This document shows positions 1 through 8,314 of a stretch of DNA of 64,000 nucleotides, piece by piece. Location of the stretch: positions 124,001 to 188,000 of the forward strand of contig JAAYVE010000029.1 of the NCBI GenBank assembly GCA_012517315.1, given 5' to 3'. How positions within the stretch are numbered: the first letter of the stretch is position 1; every line of letters starts with the position of its first letter. The notes beneath the pieces are model-generated. The model was not told where the DNA came from, did not search any database, and saw only the letters and a program-made list of their open reading frames with translations. Both the position numbers and the translations under genes were made by a program. The DNA is from Deltaproteobacteria bacterium (GTDB lineage Bacteria > Desulfobacterota > Syntrophobacteria > Syntrophobacterales > Syntrophobacteraceae).

Positions 1-2
1 CC

Positions 3-473
3 AAGTTCCGCTTCAGGGCGACAAACCAATGGGTTAAGGGCGGTCACAATCGCACCACCATTCGGGATTTCCATGGCGCTTTGGAAACGCACGCTCACGA
101 GCGGCCCTTTCAACTGGACGCCGACGAACCGCCTGTACTCCTGGGCGAAGACGGCGGTCCAAACCCGGTGGAATACCTTCTCACGGGATTGGCCGGGTGC
201 CTCACTTCCTCCCTGGTATACCATGCGGCTGCCAAGGGAATTGAAATCAGGAAAGTGGAATCGCGCCTGGAAGGGGATCTTGACCTCCGCGGTTTTCTCG
301 GGCTGTCGCCGGACGTGAAGGTCGGTTATGAGAGCATTCGGGTGTACTTTACCATCGATGCGGACATCTCTCGTGAAGACAAGGAAGAACTGGTGCGAAT
401 GGCCAAGAAATACTCGCCTGTTTTCAACACGGTTTTTCACGCCACACCGGTTTCCGTGGATCTGGAAAAGTGA
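3..473 (+). CDS. OsmC family protein (5' end cut by window)
   Basis: The frame is open from the first bases, so the true start lies outside the window; the visible part is 156 residues. It matches the OsmC/Ohr fold subfamily with an N-terminal Gly-Gly-His-Asn-Arg segment, followed by a Leu-Asp-Ala-Asp-Glu-Pro-Pro strand and the Asn-Pro-Val-Glu-Tyr-Leu-Leu helix with Cys in Ala-Gly-Cys-Leu-Thr. That Cys corresponds to the first redox cysteine of OsmC. The position of the second one reads Ser-Pro-Val, as I recall is usual in this subfamily, so classical organic hydroperoxide reductase activity is doubtful. Probably a cytosolic thiol-related stress protein of uncertain substrate. Family call is firm, function is inferred. 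Confidence 0.9.
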   Translation, partial: KFRFRATNQWVKGGHNRTTIRDFHGALETHAHERPFQLDADEPPVLLGEDGGPNPVEYLLTGLAGCLTSSLVYHAAAKGIEIRKVESRLEGDLDLRGFLGLSPDVKVGYESIRVYFTIDADISREDKEELVRMAKKYSPVFNTVFHATPVSVDLEK

Positions 474-839
474 GACACGACCTCCACAAGATGCCCGGTC
501 TTTCTCCAACGGGGGGGCCGGGCGGACCCGGGTATCGAGCATGCCCGTGCACCCTGCCCTGAAAACATCAGCGGCTACAATTTCACTGCACGATGGCCTA
601 TAATATTTTCATGCAGGAGTGAAGTGACAGAGACACTTGCAGGCTTTGCGCAATCCCTCGACACCATGGGCCGCATTCGGCAAAATATTGAGGATACGAT
701 GGAGTGGATAGTCTTGCGCCTTTCCTCAAGAGACTTCCACCCCTCGAAAGAGGAGATTGCCGCACCGTCTGCAGATAGGGTCGGCTTCCAGGGGATGAAA
801 TCCATCCCAGGTCAGACCGGTGGTGGAAGGAGGCGTCAC
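474..839. other. Intergenic region upstream of cfa
   Basis: No convincing gene here. A G-rich stem (GCCCGG at 493-498 with CCGGGC at 518-523) follows the OsmC gene but has no T-run. The frame of cfa stays open back to a GTG at 624, but homology and the ribosome-binding site favour the start at 840. Confidence 0.5.
599..604 (+). promoter_or_regulatory. Candidate -10 box of cfa promoter
   Basis: A perfect TATAAT stands at 599-604. The hexamer 17 bases upstream (TACAAT) is a poor -35 box. If used, it would give cfa an untranslated leader of about 230 bases. Weak -35 with good -10 is compatible with a stationary-phase sigma factor, but that is inference. Confidence 0.35.
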
Positions 840-1952
840 ATGATCCAGGCAAAGCGTTTGGTCGAGGGGATGCTTCAAGAGGCCGGGGTTCAGCTCGACG
901 GTCCCAACCCGTGGGACATCCATGTCAAAGATGAGAGGCTCTTCGAAAGGGTGCTCCGCTGGAAGAACTTGGGGCTTGGGGAAGCATACATGGACGGCTG
1001 GTGGGAATGCCCCCGGGTGGACGAGTTCATCTGCCGCATCCTCAAAGCGAAGCTGGATGAAAGACTGCGGTTCAACATCAGAGATCTGCCTCACCTGCTC
1101 CCCGCCTTGTTCGTCAACCTTCAGTCCAAGGGGAGAGTCCGCCTTTCAGCCGAGGCCCACTATGATCGGGACACGGAGCTGTTCATGTCTTTCCTGGACC
1201 CCTTCAACCAATACAGCTGCGCCTACTTCAACGGCACCGGTGACCTGAACGAAGCTCAAGAGAGGAAATTGGATCTCATTTGTCGCAAAATCGACCTCAA
1301 GCCGGGGGATCGGGTGCTGGATATCGGATGCGGATGGGGCGGATTCGCCCGATACGCCGCGGAGCGATACGGCTGCGTGGTGACAGCCATCAACGTCTGC
1401 CGGGATCAGATCCGGTATGCGAGGGAGTTTTGCCGGGATCTGCCGGTGCTGATCATGGAATGTGACTACCGCGACTGCACGGAAACCTTTCATAAGATCG
1501 TTTCCATAGGGATGTTCGAGCACGTGGGCTACAGGAACTACCGTCTGTTCATGCGCTGCGTCCGTAGATGCCTCAACGACGACGGGATATTCCTCCTCCA
1601 GACCATCGGGAGCAACCAGTCTCGTGTAAGGACCGACCCATGGATCGGCACCTATATTTTTCCGGACAGCATGCTGCCCAGCATTGCTCAGATCGGACGC
1701 GCCATCGAGGGTCTTTTTGTGATGGAGGATTGGCATAATCTCGGTCCCCATTACGACAGGACGCTCATGGCTTGGTACCGCAATTTTCAGGGAGCGTGGG
1801 AAAGGCTCAGGAAAAGGTTCGACGATCGCTTCAGACGCATGTGGGAATACTACCTGCTCTCCTGTGCTGGGGCTTTCCGTGCCCGCAGCATTCAATTGTG
1901 GCAAATCGTCCTGACTCCTTGCGGCAGGGCTCAGCCTGCATGCCGCCTCTGA
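840..1952 (+). CDS. cfa: Cyclopropane-fatty-acyl-phospholipid synthase
   Basis: A 370-residue enzyme that transfers a methylene group from S-adenosylmethionine to double bonds of membrane phospholipid acyl chains. Start chosen at ATG 840 because AGGAGG lies 7 bases upstream and the protein then begins like E. coli Cfa. Visible landmarks: Gly-Leu-Gly-Glu-X-Tyr-Met-Asp-Gly-Trp-Trp-Glu in the N-terminal part, Gln-Tyr-Ser-Cys-Ala-Tyr at the active site, SAM motif Val-Leu-Asp-Ile-Gly-Cys-Gly-Trp-Gly-Gly, Met-Phe-Glu-His-Val-Gly, and the C-terminal Cys-Ala-Gly-Ala-Phe-Arg-Ala-Arg. Length is close to the family norm of about 380. Monocistronic by appearance. Membrane-surface enzyme, usually a stationary-phase or stress adaptation. 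Confidence 0.96.
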   Translation: MIQAKRLVEGMLQEAGVQLDGPNPWDIHVKDERLFERVLRWKNLGLGEAYMDGWWECPRVDEFICRILKAKLDERLRFNIRDLPHLLPALFVNLQSKGRVRLSAEAHYDRDTELFMSFLDPFNQYSCAYFNGTGDLNEAQERKLDLICRKIDLKPGDRVLDIGCGWGGFARYAAERYGCVVTAINVCRDQIRYAREFCRDLPVLIMECDYRDCTETFHKIVSIGMFEHVGYRNYRLFMRCVRRCLNDDGIFLLQTIGSNQSRVRTDPWIGTYIFPDSMLPSIAQIGRAIEGLFVMEDWHNLGPHYDRTLMAWYRNFQGAWERLRKRFDDRFRRMWEYYLLSCAGAFRARSIQLWQIVLTPCGRAQPACRL

Positions 1953-2413
1953 AGCGTCGCTTTTCCTGTTGCGTCGTTCCCCCTCATTTGGTACATAGGA
2001 GCGGCTGTAGAGAGTTCATTTCATTTTCTCAAACGATGTTCTTTCTCGATCGCTCAGAGCGCTTTAATTGCTCGTAGCTTCGCATCTCCCGACGTCCTGT
2101 GACAACTGAAAAGGCATATCCAGCAGTCGAACAACCCGGCGCGTTCCTTCTTTTAACATTCCACTTTACCCCATGGTGCACAAGTCTCCCCCATGTCGCA
2201 CTTTTTCCTGCAAACGGTAATGCGGATGGCTGTGCGTCTCTCCCTGGGCCGCCGGGGTGCCCGTCGCGGCTCGTCTCGGCGGCGGGTCGGGGTGCCGCCC
2301 CCGCCGGGAACGAGGTGTTGTTCTTGGGATTTTGTTGGAGGCTGTCTTTGCGAGGTGTCCTTTTTTCAATGGCTTTTTTGGCGGGTTTCCATTGAGCCCA
2401 AGGAGGACCGGAG
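1953..2413. other. Intergenic region between cfa and cstA
   Basis: 461 bases with no supportable gene; several short open frames cross it but none has a ribosome-binding site or recognisable product. Its main structure is the strong hairpin at 2270-2314, listed separately. Confidence 0.5.
2270..2314 (+). other. Strong GC-rich hairpin upstream of cstA
   Basis: Nested inverted repeat: CTCGT (2270-2274) pairs with ACGAG (2310-2314), CGGCGGG (2280-2286) with CCCGCCG (2300-2306), and CGG (2288-2290) with CCG (2295-2297) around a GGTG loop. It sits 100 bases before the cstA start. The following sequence is T-rich but lacks a clean T-run, so it may be a leader structure or a weak terminator. Confidence 0.4.
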
Positions 2414-4093
2414 ATGAATGCAGTGGTCGCTTTGATTGTCGGTTTCGTAGTCGCTGTGATCGGGTACCGGTTTTATGCCAGTCGAGTGGATGCGAGAATC
2501 ATCCAGGCGGATCCCAAGCGAGCCACCCCTGCCACCATGTACATGGACGGGGTGGATTTCATGCCCACCAGCAGGAACATCCTCTTCGGCTATCAGTTCA
2601 AATCCATTGCGGGCGCCGGTCCCATCATCGGCCCCATCATCGCCATCCAGTGGGGATGGCTCCCCGCCTTGCTTTGGATTCTCCTGGGGACTTTTTTCAT
2701 CGGTTGGGTTCAGGACTATTCCAGTGCCATGATCGCAGTGCGCAACGAAGGAGCCTCCTTCGGGGGATTGAGCTACCGGTTTATTTCCCCCCGGGCGCGG
2801 ATCATCCTCCTCTCTTTCATCTACTTCTATCTCCTGCTCATCGTGGGCGCGTTCGGTAACGTCGTGGTGAGCACCGCCATCAACCTGAAAGCCGCTCCCA
2901 TGGCGTGGCTGTTTCTCACCATCGCGGGGATCCTGGCCGGCCAGATGATCTATCGATGGAGAAAAGACATTCTGTTGACCACCGCGCTGACCGTGCTCAT
3001 CACTTTGATCGGTATCTGGGCGGGAACCATGGCCCCTTCCGACAAGGTGCTCGGTGAGTCTCTGGCCAACAGCCGGTGGTTGTGGGCCATCGCCGCCTTT
3101 GTCTTTTGCTACTTTGCTGCGGTGCTCCCCATCTGGAGATTTGCTCTGCCCATAAACTACGTTGCGGCTTACATCGTTTTCCTCGGCCTGTTTTTCGGGG
3201 TCATCGGTGTGCTTGTCCTGCGCCCTGATTTCACCCTCCCCGCTTACACGGAATTCACCATCAAGATTGGGCCCATGTGGCCCATCATGTTCGTGACCAT
3301 CGCCTGCGGTGCCATCTCCGGCTGGCACAGCGTGGTCTCCAGTTCCGGAACCGCCCGCCAGTTGGAAAGTGAGCTGGATGCCCGCCCGGTGGGTGCGGGG
3401 GTCATGTTCGTGGAAATGGTCCTGGCCATTTTCGCTCTCATCATCGCCGGCACCATTTACGCCTCCCCTGCCGAATACGGTGCTGCAGTGGCCAAAGGAC
3501 CGGGCGGCGTCTTCGCCGCCGGGGTGGGCAAGTTTCTCGGTGCCCTCGGACTCCCCATCGAACTGGGCAGATCTTACGGCAGCGTCATGATGATCGTTCT
3601 GGCCATCACCATCATGCAGCTTGTGGTGCGGTTCATGAAAGTGGCCACGTCGGAGCTGCTCGGTGACGTGAGCCCCATTTTTAAGAACGCTCACGTGGGA
3701 ACGTTCGTTGCGAGCATCCTGGGAATGGTGCTGGTTCTCACAGGATGGTGGCAGTACCTCTGGGTTCTCTTCGGGGGCGCCAACCAGCTCATGGCATCCC
3801 TAGCCCTTATGCTCATCACGGCATGGCTCATGTCCGAGGGAAGGAGCACCACCTGGGTCTTTTATCCCATGATCTTCATGTTCGTCACCACGGTGGCGGC
3901 ACTCCTCTACACCTCCTACTCCCTCCTGAGCAAGGTTCTCTCTGGAGCAGTGAAGGGAGAAGCCCTCATCGGGAACACCATCATGGGCATCGTGGGATTT
4001 TTCCTGGTCATCGCGGCTTTCTTCCTGGCGGTCGAGGCGTTCAAGGCTTTTGGCCGCTATAAGACCCTGAAGGCGCAGCCGGTCTCCGCCTGA
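2414..4093 (+). CDS. cstA: CstA-type carbon starvation / peptide-pyruvate permease
   Basis: A 559-residue polytopic inner-membrane protein of the CstA family, which in E. coli imports peptides and pyruvate during carbon starvation. The family signature is clear near residues 45-110: Met-Asp-Gly-Val-Asp-Phe-Met-Pro, Phe-Gly-Tyr-Gln-Phe-Lys-Ser-Ile-Ala-Gly-Ala-Gly-Pro-Ile-Ile-Gly-Pro, then Gly-Trp-Val-Gln-Asp-Tyr-Ser. More than a dozen hydrophobic segments follow. It is shorter than E. coli CstA (about 700) but normal for the compact form. AAGGAGG lies about 8 bases before ATG 2414. It heads a plus-strand group with the small protein at 4246 and the two ArsA ATPases, although 150 bases separate it from the next gene. 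Confidence 0.93.
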   Translation: MNAVVALIVGFVVAVIGYRFYASRVDARIIQADPKRATPATMYMDGVDFMPTSRNILFGYQFKSIAGAGPIIGPIIAIQWGWLPALLWILLGTFFIGWVQDYSSAMIAVRNEGASFGGLSYRFISPRARIILLSFIYFYLLLIVGAFGNVVVSTAINLKAAPMAWLFLTIAGILAGQMIYRWRKDILLTTALTVLITLIGIWAGTMAPSDKVLGESLANSRWLWAIAAFVFCYFAAVLPIWRFALPINYVAAYIVFLGLFFGVIGVLVLRPDFTLPAYTEFTIKIGPMWPIMFVTIACGAISGWHSVVSSSGTARQLESELDARPVGAGVMFVEMVLAIFALIIAGTIYASPAEYGAAVAKGPGGVFAAGVGKFLGALGLPIELGRSYGSVMMIVLAITIMQLVVRFMKVATSELLGDVSPIFKNAHVGTFVASILGMVLVLTGWWQYLWVLFGGANQLMASLALMLITAWLMSEGRSTTWVFYPMIFMFVTTVAALLYTSYSLLSKVLSGAVKGEALIGNTIMGIVGFFLVIAAFFLAVEAFKAFGRYKTLKAQPVSA

Positions 4094-4144
4094 TCCGGTC
4101 CCTTCGGGGCGGTGCCAGGCCTCGTGCCAAAGCCTTATAAGTGC

Positions 4145-4172
4145 CCCCAGACACGGAAACGCTTTCCTGGGG
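4145..4172 (+). other. Hairpin between cstA and the small membrane-type gene
   Basis: CCCCAG (4145-4150) pairs with CTGGGG (4167-4172) around a 16-base loop. There is no T-run. It may separate cstA expression from the downstream genes. Confidence 0.3.
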
Positions 4173-4245
4173 AGGCATTGGGCAGACTGCATGAGGGAAC
4201 TCATGGAAAGACGGGTGGAAGGATCTGACGAAAGGAGATTTGTGC

Positions 4246-4518
4246 ATGTCGGAAGAAGAGAAGAGGAAAGGTGGAATCTTCAAAGCAGTCAAGGAGTTCG
4301 TCTACGGGGTCGCGGCCCATGACTCGGCCCGGTTTGCCCTGAAAACCCGCTCGAGTATGGAACATCTTTTCATACTCATCACCATGGGAGACATGCTGGG
4401 GGTTCCCATTCTGCCCCCTTACTATTCCCTGAGACTCCTTCCCTACGTGGTTCCCCAGATTTCCACCTGGAAGCGACGCATGCTGAGAGAAAAGGATCTC
4501 ACGGATGCCTTGGCGTGA
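4246..4518 (+). CDS. Small hydrophobic-segment protein upstream of ArsA pair
   Basis: A 90-residue protein I do not recognise. AAAGGAG stands 8 bases before ATG 4246, so translation is well supported. The N-terminal third is charged (Ser-Glu-Glu-Glu-Lys-Arg-Lys). Residues about 38-71 are hydrophobic and rich in Leu, Ile, Pro and Tyr, with Pro-Ile-Leu-Pro-Pro-Tyr-Tyr in the middle. A basic stretch (Lys-Arg-Arg) and a polar tail follow. It could be a membrane-attached or monotopic peptide. It lies between cstA and two ArsA/Get3-type ATPases in the same direction, about 95 bases from the first, so a role as their client or membrane partner is conceivable but unproven. Confidence 0.75.
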   Translation: MSEEEKRKGGIFKAVKEFVYGVAAHDSARFALKTRSSMEHLFILITMGDMLGVPILPPYYSLRLLPYVVPQISTWKRRMLREKDLTDALA

Positions 4519-4614
4519 CAGATCGGGAAACGGTCGGCCCGTTCCCCGTGTCGGCCTGCGGTGCGGGGGGAACGGGTTCTACACCATCATACGACGGCCA
4601 ACAAACAGAGAGGG

Positions 4615-5604
4615 GTGATTCCTATTACGCTCGCACGCATTTTCCAGCAGTATCCAGACCGGCGATACATCATGTTCGGGGGGAAGGGAGGACTGGGAAA
4701 GACCACTTTTTCCGCCGCAACAGCTTATTATCTCGCGAAAACGGGGAAGAAGGTGCTCGTGTTTTCCGTGGACCCCCAGGCGTCTCTGAGCGACATTTTC
4801 CAGCGGGACATTTTCGGGAAAGGTCCAACGGAGATCATGCCGAACCTCTTCGCCCAGGAAATCGATGCGGACCGCCGCGTCAAGGAGTATCAACAGGAGA
4901 TCCGGCAGAAGATCTTCGACATGTACGGAATGGATCGCATTCCCGACGAGATCGAGAGCTACATCCAGGCTGCGGCTGCGGAACCCGCCATGGAGGAGAG
5001 CGCCATTTTTGACGAGGTGGTGGACATCGTCGTCAAGGGCGGCTACGACTATTACATCTACGACCTGGTTCCCCTGGGCCACGCACTCTATTATCTCAGC
5101 ATGGCGTCCGTGTACGATGCCTGGATCGACAAGATCACGAAGCTGCGCGAACAGATGAGTGAGTACGACCAGGTGGCATCCGTCATCCGCCGGGATAAAG
5201 AGGCGGAGGAGGACATGATCCTCAAGGAACTGCTTTACATCAAGGACCGCATCAACAAGTCCTCCGGGATCCTCACGGACAAGAAGCAGACCGCATTTTT
5301 CTTCGTCCTGACCGCCGAAGAAATGGTGATCAAAGACACCATGAAGGCAGCGGAGCTCTTCGCCAAGTTCGATGTGCCGCTGAGCGGCTACATCATCAAC
5401 AGGGTGCTGCCGCCCGAACTCAAGAACCAGAACATTCCCGAATACCTCAGGAACCGGCTTAAAATGCAGGACCACTACCTGGAAGTCATCGAAAGGGAAT
5501 TCTCGGGGAACATCCATGCGTCGGTTCCGGAAATGGAACGTGACGTGACCGGCTTGGCGATGATCGAAAAGATGAGCCGGGCCATGTACGGCGAATATCT
5601 CTGA
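4615..5604 (+). CDS. ArsA/Get3-family ATPase, first of a tandem pair
   Basis: A 329-residue soluble P-loop ATPase of the ArsA/Get3 type, cousins of which power arsenite extrusion or carry tail-anchored proteins. Deviant Walker A Gly-Gly-Lys-Gly-Gly-Leu-Gly-Lys-Thr-Thr at residues 22-31. The switch I motif is Ser-Val-Asp-Pro with the catalytic Asp kept (D53). The usual Asp-Thr-Ala-Pro-Thr-Gly-His motif is changed to Asp-Leu-Val-Pro-Leu-Gly-His (150-156). Start: GTG 4615 is favoured because both paralogues then begin Val-Ile-X-Ile-Thr; GTG 4561 is the alternative. It stands 21 bases before its paralogue. No arsenic genes are nearby, so arsenite transport is unlikely. Client unknown. Confidence 0.88.
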   Translation: MIPITLARIFQQYPDRRYIMFGGKGGLGKTTFSAATAYYLAKTGKKVLVFSVDPQASLSDIFQRDIFGKGPTEIMPNLFAQEIDADRRVKEYQQEIRQKIFDMYGMDRIPDEIESYIQAAAAEPAMEESAIFDEVVDIVVKGGYDYYIYDLVPLGHALYYLSMASVYDAWIDKITKLREQMSEYDQVASVIRRDKEAEEDMILKELLYIKDRINKSSGILTDKKQTAFFFVLTAEEMVIKDTMKAAELFAKFDVPLSGYIINRVLPPELKNQNIPEYLRNRLKMQDHYLEVIEREFSGNIHASVPEMERDVTGLAMIEKMSRAMYGEYL

Positions 5605-5625
5605 TGCATGAGGCGGGGGACCAAA

Positions 5626-6627
5626 GTGATTGCCATCACCAAGAGCATGAAAGAGTTCATGAAGGATCATCCCCGGCAGAAATACATTTTTTTCGGGGGC
5701 AAGGGAGGTGTAGGAAAGACGGTCATGGCTGGTGCTGCGGCCATCTGGTCCGCCGGGCAGGGTCGCAGGACCCTTCTGGCATCCACCAATCCCGTCCACA
5801 GCCTTTCCAACCTGCTTGGCCAGGATGTTTTCGGGAAACCGACTCCGGTGGAAGGCGTGCCCAATTGCCACGCCTTCGAAATCGACACTCGTGACACCAT
5901 CGAGCGTTCCAAGCGCGAAATCCGTGAAAAGATCAACTGGTTTCTCAAGTTTGCGGACATCACCACCAAAGCGGAGGATTTCATCGAATCGGCCACTATG
6001 AATCCCGCCTTCGAGGAATCCGCCATGTTTGAGAACATGATGGACCTCATGTTCAAGGACGAATACGAGTTCTACGTCTTTGACACCGCCCCCACCGCCA
6101 ACGCCCGGAGGCTGTTGGGCATGTCCAAGGTGTACTCCATGTGGGTGGAAAAGATGGTGAAGAGCCGGGAAGAGGCGAAATCCCTGAGGGAGATGCTTTC
6201 TTTCACCAAGAAGAAGGAGGATAAAGACCCTTTGCTGGACTACCTGCTCAGCCTGAGGGAGAGAATGGCGCACGCCAAGGAACTTCTCACCGATGAAGCC
6301 CTGACCGCCTTCTATTTCGTCACGCTGCCCGAAAGCCTGCCCATCGCGGTCATCACCCGTTTCATCAACTGGTTCCATGAATTTGGAATCCCGGTGGGAG
6401 GAGTCATTGTGAACGGCGTCATTCAAAAGGAGCAGGCGGGCACCGACGCAGCCGAATTCGTCCTCAACCGCATCAAGATGCAGGAGGAGCATCTCCGGAC
6501 CATCGAGAAGATCTTCGGAGACGGGGTGAGAGCTGTCGTGCCGCTTTTTGAAACGGAAGTCAAAGGGACCCACATGCTTCACCGAATGGTGGAACGTCTC
6601 TTTGTAAACAACGGGGGGACCGTTTGA
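5626..6627 (+). CDS. ArsA/Get3-family ATPase, second of a tandem pair
   Basis: A 333-residue paralogue of the preceding ATPase. Walker A Gly-Gly-Lys-Gly-Gly-Val-Gly-Lys-Thr at 24-32. Switch I reads Ser-Thr-Asn-Pro (N55), where Get3 and ArsA have Ser-Thr-Asp-Pro; the matching Get3 D57N substitution is known to block hydrolysis. The later motif keeps Asp-Thr-Ala-Pro-Thr but lacks Gly-His (Asp-Thr-Ala-Pro-Thr-Ala-Asn, 153-159). It therefore looks ATP-binding but poorly hydrolytic and may pair with its neighbour as an asymmetric heterodimer, like the two halves of E. coli ArsA. GTG 5626 is chosen by paralogue alignment and a preceding GGGGGA; ATG 5608 is possible. Translationally close to the upstream gene. 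Confidence 0.88.
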   Translation: MIAITKSMKEFMKDHPRQKYIFFGGKGGVGKTVMAGAAAIWSAGQGRRTLLASTNPVHSLSNLLGQDVFGKPTPVEGVPNCHAFEIDTRDTIERSKREIREKINWFLKFADITTKAEDFIESATMNPAFEESAMFENMMDLMFKDEYEFYVFDTAPTANARRLLGMSKVYSMWVEKMVKSREEAKSLREMLSFTKKKEDKDPLLDYLLSLRERMAHAKELLTDEALTAFYFVTLPESLPIAVITRFINWFHEFGIPVGGVIVNGVIQKEQAGTDAAEFVLNRIKMQEEHLRTIEKIFGDGVRAVVPLFETEVKGTHMLHRMVERLFVNNGGTV

Positions 6628-6669
6628 TTCCTTCAGGTTTGCAATGAGCCCGGACCGCCCAGGTTTCTC

Positions 6670-7404
6670 ATGATCCGGTTTGAAGGCGTCAACAAGTGGT
6701 TCAAGAAGCTCCATGTTCTCAAGGACATCCATCTGACCGTGAAGCAGGGGGAAGTGTTTGTTCTCTGCGGGCCTTCCGGATCAGGAAAATCGACCCTCAT
6801 CAGGACCATCAACCGCCTGGAGCATATTGACAGCGGAAAGCTGGTGGTGGACGGTATGGACCTCTCCGATCCGGACACCGACATCCGCAAACTCCGAGCG
6901 GAGATCGGATTCGTTTTTCAGCAGTTCAATCTCTACCCGCATCTCAACGCCTTGGGGAACATCACCCTGGCCCCCATGAAAATCAGGAAACTGAGCAGGA
7001 AGGAAGCCGAGGAACAGGCGATGGCCCTGCTCCAGAGGGTGGGTCTCGCCGACAAACGGAATTATTTCCCGTCCCAGCTCTCGGGAGGACAGCAGCAGCG
7101 TGTCGCCATAGCCAGGGCACTGGCCATGAAACCGAAGATCATGCTCTTCGACGAACCCACTTCAGCTCTGGACCCAGAGATGATAGGGGAAGTGCTCTCC
7201 GTAATGAAAGACTTGGTGGAGTGGGGAATGACCATGGTGGTGGTGACCCATGAAATGGGATTCGCCAGGGAGGTGTCTCACCGCATCGCGTTCATGGACC
7301 ATGGCTGCATATTGGAGGAAGGGGCGCCTCTCGAGTTCTTCAGTACACCGAGACACGAAAGGACCCGCCAATTCCTCAAGGAGATTCTTTCCCCCTTACG
7401 CTAG
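6670..7404 (+). CDS. glnQ: Polar amino acid ABC transporter, ATP-binding protein
   Basis: A 244-residue ABC ATPase of the GlnQ/HisP class. Walker A Gly-Pro-Ser-Gly-Ser-Gly-Lys-Ser (about 36-43), Q-loop [11 protein letters not shown], signature Leu-Ser-Gly-Gly-Gln-Gln-Gln-Arg, Walker B [11 protein letters not shown] and switch His in Val-Thr-His-Glu-Met-Gly-Phe-Ala are all intact. It would energise import of a glutamine/glutamate/histidine-type amino acid. The only fitting permease and binding protein lie just downstream on the opposite strand (7561-9136), so the transporter is encoded by two convergent transcripts. ATG 6670 has only a weak ribosome-binding site. Confidence 0.92.
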   Translation: MIRFEGVNKWFKKLHVLKDIHLTVKQGEVFVLCGPSGSGKSTLIRTINRLEHIDSGKLVVDGMDLSDPDTDIRKLRAEIGFVFQQFNLYPHLNALGNITLAPMKIRKLSRKEAEEQAMALLQRVGLADKRNYFPSQLSGGQQQRVAIARALAMKPKIMLFDEPTSALDPEMIGEVLSVMKDLVEWGMTMVVVTHEMGFAREVSHRIAFMDHGCILEEGAPLEFFSTPRHERTRQFLKEILSPLR

Positions 7405-7560
7405 TGCCCCGTCACCTCTTGACTCTCCGGTTGACACATCTCCCTTTCACGGCACGCCCGGGGGCACTGAACCCTGCAGAACAGTGCCGGCGGAACACGA
7501 GGGAAGATTTGTCGCTGAAGGACCTCCCCGCGGGGGACATCCCCCAATCCCCTCCCCTGC

Positions 7561-8301
7561 TCAGTGCTCATATTTCATTCCCTTTTCCAACCGCCTCGTC
7601 AGGTAGGACAAAGGGTACGTGAGCATAAGATAGAGCCCCGCGAGGGGAAGGTATGCCTCGAATGTCTTGTATGTCGTGGCATTGATGATCTCAGACGCCT
7701 TGGTCAGTTCCCGCACCGAGATGACGGAGAGGAGGGATGAATCCTTGATAAGGGAAACGAATTGCCCTGTCACCGGCGGAATGATCCGCTTGAGCGCTTG
7801 AGGAAAGATGATGTAGCGCATGGTCTGCCAGTAGTCGAGACCCGTGGATTTGGCTGCTTCCACCTGTCCCTTGTCCACGGATTCAATGCCCGCTCTCACC
7901 ATCTCCGAGATGTAAGCCCCGGAGAAGCAAGCCAGCGTGACAATCCCGATGACCATGGCGTTGTCGTATCTGACGACGGTGGCGAGGCAGAAATAGAACA
8001 CGTAAATCTGAACAAGAAGGGGTGTCCCCCGGAAGATCTCCACGTAAAGGGCGGCCAGTTCCCTGGCCATGATGCTGTTGGAAACGCGTCCCAGTCCTCC
8101 CACAACGCCCAGGCAGAAACCTAGGGCGATGGAACCGACGGAAGCCACCAAGGTAAAATAGAAACCTTGCATGAAAAGGGAACGGTATTCCCAAGGCACC
8201 CGCCAGTTCCATGGATAGTCGATGCTGGCGAAAAGGACGTAGAGTCCACCGGCGATGAAAATGCCGAAAAACAGTCGCAATGAGAGTCTGTAAATGCTCA
8301 T
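7561..8301 (-). CDS. Polar amino acid ABC transporter, permease
   Basis: A 246-residue inner-membrane permease of the HisM/GlnP family with about five transmembrane segments. The first is near the N-terminus (Leu-Phe-Phe-Gly-Ile-Phe-Ile-Ala-Gly-Gly). The family hallmark Glu-Ile-Phe-Arg-Gly-Thr-Pro-Leu-Leu-Val-Gln at about residues 88-98 and the EAA loop with Gly-Gln-Val-Glu-Ala-Ala-Lys-Ser-Thr-Gly are present; that loop docks the ATPase. It lies 13 bases downstream of the binding-protein gene and is co-transcribed with it. The ATPase gene at 6670-7404 converges on it. A single permease implies a homodimeric membrane channel. Substrate cannot be read from sequence. Confidence 0.93.
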   Translation of the reverse strand: MSIYRLSLRLFFGIFIAGGLYVLFASIDYPWNWRVPWEYRSLFMQGFYFTLVASVGSIALGFCLGVVGGLGRVSNSIMARELAALYVEIFRGTPLLVQIYVFYFCLATVVRYDNAMVIGIVTLACFSGAYISEMVRAGIESVDKGQVEAAKSTGLDYWQTMRYIIFPQALKRIIPPVTGQFVSLIKDSSLLSVISVRELTKASEIINATTYKTFEAYLPLAGLYLMLTYPLSYLTRRLEKGMKYEH

Positions 8302-8314
8302 GGCAGCGCTTCAG

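Noticed and set aside
2366-3694. Long 442-codon open frame on the minus strand
   Set aside because: It lies opposite cstA and its product is a run of His, Asp, Gly and Glu without any domain, typical of the antisense of a membrane-protein gene.
4615-6627. Arsenic resistance operon
   Set aside because: Only the ATPase family fits; there is no arsB, arsC, arsD or arsR nearby and the metalloid-binding cysteines of ArsA are not evident.
4579-6732. 717-codon open frame on the minus strand
   Set aside because: It is antisense to the two ArsA genes, whose motifs are unmistakable. The antisense product has shadow composition and no recognised domain.
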